This document shows positions 8,348 through 13,602 of a stretch of DNA of 13,602 nucleotides, one piece after another (positions within the stretch are counted from its first letter, which is position 1; every line of letters starts with the position of its first letter). Under the pieces are notes generated by a model. The model was not told where the DNA came from, made no database searches, and worked only from the letters and a program-made list of their open reading frames with translations. Source of the DNA: Russula earlei (Eukaryota > Basidiomycota > Agaricomycetes > Russulales > Russulaceae); assembly GCA_025769875.1 (NCBI GenBank), contig JAGFNK010001181.1, positions 1-13,602 on the forward strand. The letters are read 5' to 3'. The translations under genes and the position numbers were made by a program.

Positions 8348-8440
8348 TCTATGACCCAGGGCTGTTCCTAAAGCCGAAAGAGGTGACTACAGGTGTCCAC
8401 TATATTGCACACTGAGTGACGTGTGATGTGGAAATGTTCT

Positions 8441-8463
8441 AGATGCAGCATAAGGCTGCATCT
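8441..8463. repeat. Perfect 9-bp-stem hairpin inside the LTR
   Basis: AGATGCAGC, a 5-nt loop ATAAG and GCTGCATCT form an exact inverted repeat in the presumed U3 part of the LTR, about 95 bp upstream of the TATA candidate on the element's strand. It could act as a protein-binding palindrome or RNA hairpin, or simply be neutral. Confidence 0.6.
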
Positions 8464-8608
8464 TGTGATAGATAGCGTAATATGCGTAACCCTATTGCCA
8501 TAAGCGCATATACTAAAGTTCTGTCTAACACATAACATCTATGAGCGGATCTTGAACCTTGTATGAAGGTCTTCACCTTCTTTGATCTGTTCGGGTTCCA
8601 GTTCAACA

Positions 8609-8620
8609 CTCCCCCTTGCT
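8609..8620 (-). other. Polypurine tract for plus-strand priming
   Basis: On the element's strand the purine-rich run AGCAAGGGGGAG ends exactly where the LTR begins with TGTTGAAC. This is the standard site from which reverse transcriptase primes second-strand DNA, and its position fixes the inner LTR boundary. Confidence 0.8.
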
Positions 8621-8657
8621 AAGTGCATCGGTAGATGCCGTGAGCATTTTCCCACAT

Positions 8658-9848
8658 TCAGGGGTAGAACGTTAGTCCTAGCTGCTCCCTGAATTTGAGG
8701 AACTTGATGTGACCAAGGTTCTTGGTGAACATGTCAGCTGGGTTATTAGCCCCTTCAATAAAGAATGGCTCCACCTGTTTATTTTGTATGACTTCACAAA
8801 TGAAGTGATAGCACAAATCAATGTGTTTGATGTGCTTTTCTTGCACAGGGTTGGAGGCTAAGAATATTGAGCCTTGGTTATCACTGAACAGTGGGATTGG
8901 AGCAAGATTGAGGCCAAGTTCTGTTAGTAAGGATTTAATCCAAACCAACTGTCTGCTTGTATCAGAGAGCGACATGTACTTGGCTTCTGTGGAGGAGAGC
9001 ACGACTGTTTTCTGCGCTCGTGAGTTCCACAAAAATATTGCTCCAGCCAGGTTCACCATATAGCCTGTAGTGGACTTCTGATTAGTCGGATCAGAAGCCC
9101 AGTCAGAGTCAGCATATGCCATTAGGCCGCCATTAGATGGTCCATCATAGACCAAGGCATAATTGGCAGTTCCCAAGAGGTATCGGCAAATATAGAATGC
9201 TTGATTTAAATGGTCCTCTGAGGGATTGGCAGCATGTTGCGACAACTTAGTGACTGCAAAGGCTATATCTGGATGTGTTCCAAGCATTATGTATAGGAGT
9301 GATCCTATAACTTGCTGGAATTTTGACCGCAAGGGTGGGTCAGCAGCGGAAGTGTTGGGAGAGGGGTGATAGCCATCTGGTAGTGGAGTAGGAGCAGGGT
9401 TTGCGTTAAGCAAGTCAAAACACTGCAGCACTTTCTTTAGATATTTAGTCTGGTCCAGATGTATCTGGCCGGACTTGCGTTCAATGCACATGCATAGAAA
9501 TTCTTGGGCATCGCCCAGATCTTGACATTCCCAGATCTTCATGAAGCGCTCCTTTGTTTTATTGATTTGTTTTTTGTCTGCTCCGAAGAAGAGCACATCA
9601 TCGACATAGACGATGGCTATGATGCTCTTGTCTTTACTAACAAAGAGCCCAGAGTCAGACATAAGGCGAATAAGGCCGAGCAAGGCCATTGGACTTGTCA
9701 AGGGCTTTCCACCATGCAAGTGCCGCTTGCTTGAGTCCATATATTGCGCGTTTAAGGCACATGACTTTACGCTCTTGGCCTTTTATTTTGAAGCCCTTGG
9801 GCTGCTCCATATAGAGCTCTTCATCGAGCTCACCATAGAGAAAGGCAA
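8658..9848 (-). pseudogene. Copia reverse transcriptase (catalytic half) and RNase H
   Basis: The longest segment (9740-8658) is open. It begins in the RT thumb-side block SDSGLFV, then has the catalytic YVDD motif at 9608-9597 (IVYVDDVLFFGADK), which copies RNA into DNA. Typical copia connection motifs follow (QVIGSLLYIMLGTHPDIAFA). RNase H then shows ADSDWASD, STTGYMVNLAG, LSSTEAKYMSLSD and SDNQGSIFLA, with the closing NPADMFTKNLGH block. The preceding part of RT (FLYGELDEELYMEQP, KRAIYGLKQAALAW) lies in another frame between about 9848 and 9690, so the domain is cut by two single-base frame changes. The catalytic residues themselves look intact. The stop is followed within 50 bp by the PPT and LTR. 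Confidence 0.93.
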
Positions 9849-11089
9849 GTCTTGATGTCTAGTCCGCTAATGTGCCAGTTTTTAAGTGCTGTGAGCACAA
9901 TCATCAGGCGGACTGTCTCAAACCATACCACGGGTGAGAATATTTCGTCATAGTCAATGCCTTCTACTTGGGAGAAGCCTTTGGCAACTAGTCTGGCTTT
10001 TTTATGACCATCAGACTTAAGGTCGAATACCCATCTATTTTTGATTATTTTGTGATCCTTGGGAGGATCGACTAGTTCGAAGACTTTGCATCTGCAGATG
10101 GATTCCAACTCCTCATGACAAGCATCTTTCCACTCCTTTTGGAGTTCACTTGGCATTTGCAGAATGTCCCTAAAGGTCCATTCGCAAATTTTCACAGTAT
10201 CAGGTGCTTCTGAACTTAGTGGAACTGCTTGGGCGAGCAGATAGTTCAGAAATTTGACTCCCCCTTCCCTTGCAAGACGTAGAATGTCTTCTACCTCATC
10301 CTCAGAGGCTTGCGGCAGTTGATCGTCAAGGACAACAGGAGGGTAAGGGCCTGGTGTGGCCGATCCTGACGTACTATCCTCGCCGGAGCTACCGGGTTGG
10401 TTTTCTGTCATTGTTCTCCATGTGCATGTGCGCCGAACGTCTTTTTCCACTTCTGTGGGGTGTCTGCATTCACCATAGACATTGCCAGGATGGGTAGGTA
10501 CTTTCCTCAACCGCTGAGACCTTCGAAGAGGTACAGGTTCTTCAACAGGAGGAGGGGATGGTGTAGGAGGGACAGGCATTTGCTCACGTTCCTCTTCTTC
10601 TGGCGCCTGTATAAGCTGCTCATCGTCCTCACTTTTGATTGTAGGGAATGGGTTGTCAACACCAGGAATGGTGTCTTCGATGGGTTGTTGCAGTAGTTCC
10701 TCACACGGTTCATTAATCCACGTGGTACCTTTAGTGCGCACTTTGTCGCATTTGGGGTACAGGGTCTCATTGTACAGGGGGCGGGTAGCATTTGTGTAAA
10801 GCGTGTTATTAGGGAGCCTCATAAAGAGTGAGGCTTTGATCCCCTCAGTATGACCAAGGTAGATCATTAGCTCACTTTTAGGCAAAAGCTTATTGACTTG
10901 ATGCTTTTCTGGTATGTGCACATATGCACCACAACCAAATACTCTGAGGTGTGAGATATCAGGGACCTCGTTCTTTAGGACTTCGTAGGGTGTACGCCAT
11001 TGAAGGCGTCTGGCAGGTGTCCTATTGTAACAGTGTGTCCCATGATTCACTGCAAATTCCCACCAGGAGGGAGGTAGAACAAGCTTCAA
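9830..11089 (-). pseudogene. Copia integrase C-terminus, linker and RT N-terminus
   Basis: A 419-residue open segment. It starts with the end of integrase (PSWWEFAVNHGTHCYNRTP, then the capsid-like copia block LRVFGCGAYVHIP). A long acidic, Pro- and Glu-rich linker follows (EEEREQMPVPPTPSPPP). The RT N-terminal block comes next (NRWVFDLKSDGHKKARLVAKG, with GFSQVEGIDYDEIFSPVV after it), ending at GLDIKT. It is out of frame with the integrase core on the upstream side (change near 11078) and with the rest of RT on the downstream side (change near 9848), where it runs into unrelated codons and a stop. No methionine start is meant; in an intact relative this is internal to one polyprotein. Confidence 0.93.
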
Positions 11090-12275
11090 GGCGCATTGCC
11101 TGAGCTTTGTCCATTATAGTGCACATAAAGCGCTCTGCGCGTCCATTCTGTTGTGGAGTGTATGGGGTGCTTTGCAGGATTTTAATTCCTTCGTCCTTTA
11201 GGATGTTATCAAAGGCCTCAGACTTGTACTCTCTGCCAGCATCGGACATCCACTCTTTGATTCCTGCTTTGTATTGGTTTTTAACCATAGCAAGGAATTG
11301 CTTGACGGCCATTATGGTCGACTTTTTATTTTTTAGGAGTGTGATCCATGCATAGGAGGAATAATCGTCAATAAAGCTGACGAAATATCCTTACTTATGA
11401 TACAACTTCACAGGGAAACTCTTAAGGTCTGAGTGAATACGCTTGAACGGTGCGGAAGCATGAGTTTCAGAAGGGGGGTGCGCAGATGCAGGCATCTTGC
11501 CTTGCGTGCAGCCAGGACATACTGGCTGTTCCTGAGGGATTTTCAGGTCTTCAGGGAGACCCTTGGTATGTGTCTTTGCATGTGTTATGACATCCTTAGA
11601 TGGGTGGCCAAGGTGTCAGTGAATGACATCATAATCTACCACGTAGATTAGGGAATGCGCTTGCGCGCTTTCAATTGAGGCATCTAACCAATACGTGGTT
11701 TGACCCAGGAATAAGGGGTAAGAGGACAGGATTATTCGTCCATCCTCTCGTAGGGAAATATGTCTATTGTTGCCTAATGCATGCATCCCTTGTTGTAAAA
11801 ACTCCCCCATAGATAATATCTGAGTGTTAATTTTCGGAATATAAAGGACAGGAGAAATGCACGTGACAACCATTTTAGAGTTGACAGTGTGCCGAAGCAA
11901 TACAGCACCTTTGCCATCCACATATATTGTGTTATTGGCAGTTTTAACAGGGGATCTTTTGTGCGGCAAAGCCGGCATATACTCTATAAAGTCTTTTATT
12001 TCAAAGGTGAAGTGTGCTGACGCGCCAGAGTCTAGGAGCCATAAGGATCCCATTTTACTCAAGTTGTGCTTTCCTCTACATCTCGAACAATTGGTGTTAC
12101 ATTCACTGTGCAGGGAACTACTTCCTGCACTAATTTGTACATTGTATGGTGCAAGCGAACATATTTTAGACATATCTAGCCCGCTTTGGGGCTGGGGAGA
12201 TGCTAAAAGGTTCTTTAGTGAGTGAAAGGAGAGAGGGAGGTGCACGCACACTTCATTATCTTCCAGGTTGCTGCC
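11078..12275 (-). pseudogene. Copia aspartic protease and integrase core
   Basis: One frame, the same as the last Gag segment, carries the protease active site WLLDSGASAHFT (Asp codon at 12030-12032). This enzyme cleaves the Gag-Pol polyprotein. The pre-integrase zinc-binding block HLGHPSKDVITH..CPGC follows. The DDE integrase has D in IHSDLKSF (11427-11429), D in SDAGREYK (11241-11243) and E in QQNGRAERF (11133-11135). D2 and E are separated by 35 residues, the classical DD35E spacing. Two stops interrupt it: TGA 11616-11618 just before HLGH and TAA 11391-11393 before GYFVSFIDDYS. A single-base change near 11078 moves the C-terminus to another frame. Catalytic residues are retained although the gene is dead. 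A Cys-rich patch (CNTNCSRCRGKH) precedes the protease. Confidence 0.92.
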
Positions 12276-13522
12276 CTAATCAAGCGCTTCATCTGACGGA
12301 GTCGGAGCACGCTCAGGGGTGGCAGCACCTTCTGGGATACCGTCATATATGTCGAATAAATCCGACATATTTGTTTGCATGAAGTCGCCATCGTCCTGGC
12401 CCATAGGCTCAGGGACAGGTGACAGTAGTTTAACTGCACTTGACGAGGCAGTGGATTGAGTCGAGATCCGCTGCTTGAGGTTCTTGACTGTCTGTATAGT
12501 GGGGGTTACCCCAAGATTGTCAGCAAGATCAAGCGCTTGGTTTAAGGCCTTGTAAGGGCCGTGAGTGTGTTTGTGAGGGTCAGTGGCAGTTGGGATGGTA
12601 TGTTGTTGGATCCCCGAGGGACCCAGATGGGCGATAGTGGTAATGGTCAGGAGTGGGAGTGTGGCAACATCCGCAATGTGTGAGTGTCCGGGACCATGGC
12701 TGTGATTGGCCTTCTCCTTGCCTTTCCCTTTTCCTTTGCCACCGTGCTTACTGCGCTGGTGCTTACTGCGCTGGCACTTATCCTTATCTTCATCATGCTT
12801 AGGCTTAGAGCCCTGCTGCTGAGAGGAGAAGGAGGGGTCACCATGCTTGCGCTTGACAGCTGAGAGCTTCTGCACGCTGTGCTTCTTGCCTGTTCTGTGA
12901 TTGATCTCAGTTTGATATTGAGAGACGATAGCCTCTCGGATGTCCTTAGCATTAAGGTTGGCCAGTTCATAATTCTGAGTGACAATGTGGACAAGCATTT
13001 CCATTTCTGGTGAATGGCAGCAAGCATGATGAGTGCCTGCAAGGTGTCAGGGATGTGAAGGGAGGAGGCGGTGAGACGCTGGAACACAGCGTGTATCCAA
13101 TCCATTTGTGGGCCAGGGTGTTGGCTCAGGTTAATGTGAATGGAGATGCTTCTTTGAAAGTCCTTATAGATTGTGACTGTAGTCGCCATCCCATAAAGGG
13201 TTTCAAGGCGATTCCAGATAGTCTTGGCATTATCCAGGGTCGTAAGATCCTGCTGGATCGTGATGCTTGATCTAAGGAACAACTGCCATATCATTCCCTT
13301 TGTTCCAATCTTTGACAGCTGCCAGAGTGACAGTCTGGCAGCAATCTCTTCAGGAAGAGGCGCCTGGGAAGTACAGGGACGATTGGCAGATCAAACGTGC
13401 CATTGCAATAACCCCACAGTCCAACGGACATGAGGTAGGCTTTCATAGCCTTTGACCAAATACCATAGTTTTGCACCATCAAGGCTGGGGACAACAGGGG
13501 CAGAGGGTTGAGATGACGACAT
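12276..13522 (-). pseudogene. Copia Gag (capsid/nucleocapsid) with several frame changes
   Basis: Gag should form the virus-like particle. The likely ATG is at 13522 (MSSSQPSAPVVPSLDG). The frame then changes near 13470 in an A/T run, leading into NYGIWSKAMKAYLMSVGLW, the typical start of the UBN2/DUF4219-like Gag fold. After one or more changes at 13300-13380 the core continues with IQQDLTTLDNAKTIWNRLE and NLSQHPGPQMDWIHAVFQRL. Another change near 13020 leads to MLVHIVTQNYELANLNAKDI. The C-terminal part is very rich in Lys, His and Gly (KGKGKGKEKANHSHGPGHSH) and has no CCHC zinc knuckle. It ends at TAG 12276-12278. The protease continues in the same frame directly after this stop. Confidence 0.85.
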
Positions 13523-13602
13523 AATAGCTGTTAGAAAGGGGCTTAGAGGTCGTCAGTAAGAGTATTGTATTCAAAAAACGCGACATAGTCTCCCTAGGGT
13601 AG
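13523..13602 (-). other. Copia 5' leader, cut by the window edge
   Basis: These 80 bp upstream of the Gag ATG should be the untranslated leader. I see no match to a tRNA 3'-end primer-binding site and no LTR end (TG..CA), so the 5' LTR must lie farther right, outside the window. Confidence 0.5.

Larger units (their letters stand above)
8221..8608 (-). repeat. 3' LTR of the Ty1/copia element (388 bp)
   Basis: The ends are the 5-bp inverted pair TGTTG at 8221 and CAACA at 8604-8608, so read on the element's strand the LTR is TGTTGAAC..CAACAACA. The polypurine tract lies immediately inside (8609-8620), and the pol stop is 50 bp from the LTR, as expected for a 3' LTR. A symmetric TATA-box candidate GGTATTTATACC is at 8336-8347. 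An ATF/CREB-like TGACGTGT lies at about 8417. A 9-bp stem hairpin is at 8441-8463, and a longer-looped inverted repeat (ATATGCG/CGCATAT) at 8480-8511. The second LTR is outside the window, so the boundaries rest on end motifs and PPT placement. Confidence 0.85.
8221..13602 (-). mobile_element. Ty1/copia LTR retrotransposon, degraded, 5' end cut by window
   Basis: Read leftwards the order is Gag, aspartic protease, integrase, reverse transcriptase, RNase H, polypurine tract, LTR. Integrase before RT defines Ty1/copia. About 5.4 kb lies in the window; the 5' LTR and primer-binding site lie beyond 13602. The coding region is broken by in-frame stops (TAG 12276-12278, TGA 11616-11618, TAA 11391-11393) and by frame changes near 13470, 13300-13380, 13020, 11078, 9848 and 9690. 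This copy therefore cannot make an intact polyprotein. It inserted into an older Ty3/gypsy remnant about 1.1 kb downstream of the F-box gene and in opposite orientation to it. Confidence 0.96.

Overview
This window looks like nuclear DNA of a filamentous basidiomycete fungus, probably an agaricomycete. The evidence is short GT..AG introns (56-79 nt) that restore perfect reading frames, CT-rich leaders before the coding starts, tightly packed genes on both strands, and retroelement proteins of fungal Ty1/copia and Ty3/gypsy type. I see no bacterial operon structure, tRNA, rRNA or CRISPR array.

Layout from left to right. Positions 1-1968 hold no gene I can defend. They contain about four degenerate copies of a ~154-bp tandem repeat (224-812), a small hairpin just before it, and a 15-bp duplication near 1100. 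Positions 1969-2872 (+) carry an unrecognised protein gene with a nuclear-localisation-like basic cluster. Its conserved-looking middle is split over two frames, apparently by one extra base in a GGG run near 2370. Positions 4420-3103 (-) carry a three-exon gene for a three-finger C2H2 protein resembling ZNF511, with an Arg/Gly-rich tail. It is convergent with the previous gene. Positions 4698-7093 (+) carry a five-exon gene for an F-box/WD40 protein of the Cdc4/Fbw7 type. It is divergent from the zinc-finger gene across a 277-bp intergenic stretch. The five exons sum to 2133 nt, exactly 711 codons.

From about 7640 to the right edge the DNA is a nested transposon deposit. A decayed Ty3/gypsy pol fragment (about 7640-8220, + strand) is cut off by the 388-bp 3' LTR (8221-8608) of a Ty1/copia element on the minus strand. 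The copia body runs to the right edge, with RNase H, reverse transcriptase, integrase, protease and Gag read leftwards. Its 5' LTR lies outside the window. The element carries several frameshifts and in-frame stops, so this copy is not autonomous.

The host genes do not form a functional cluster. The F-box protein should be the substrate receptor of an SCF ubiquitin ligase, and the zinc-finger protein a nucleic-acid-binding protein. I found no convincing previously undescribed multi-gene system. The points most worth checking are the tandem repeat, the frameshifted gene, the in-frame 60-nt intron of the Cdc4-like gene, the same-frame TAG between copia Gag and protease, and the TGA-biased decay of the retroelements.
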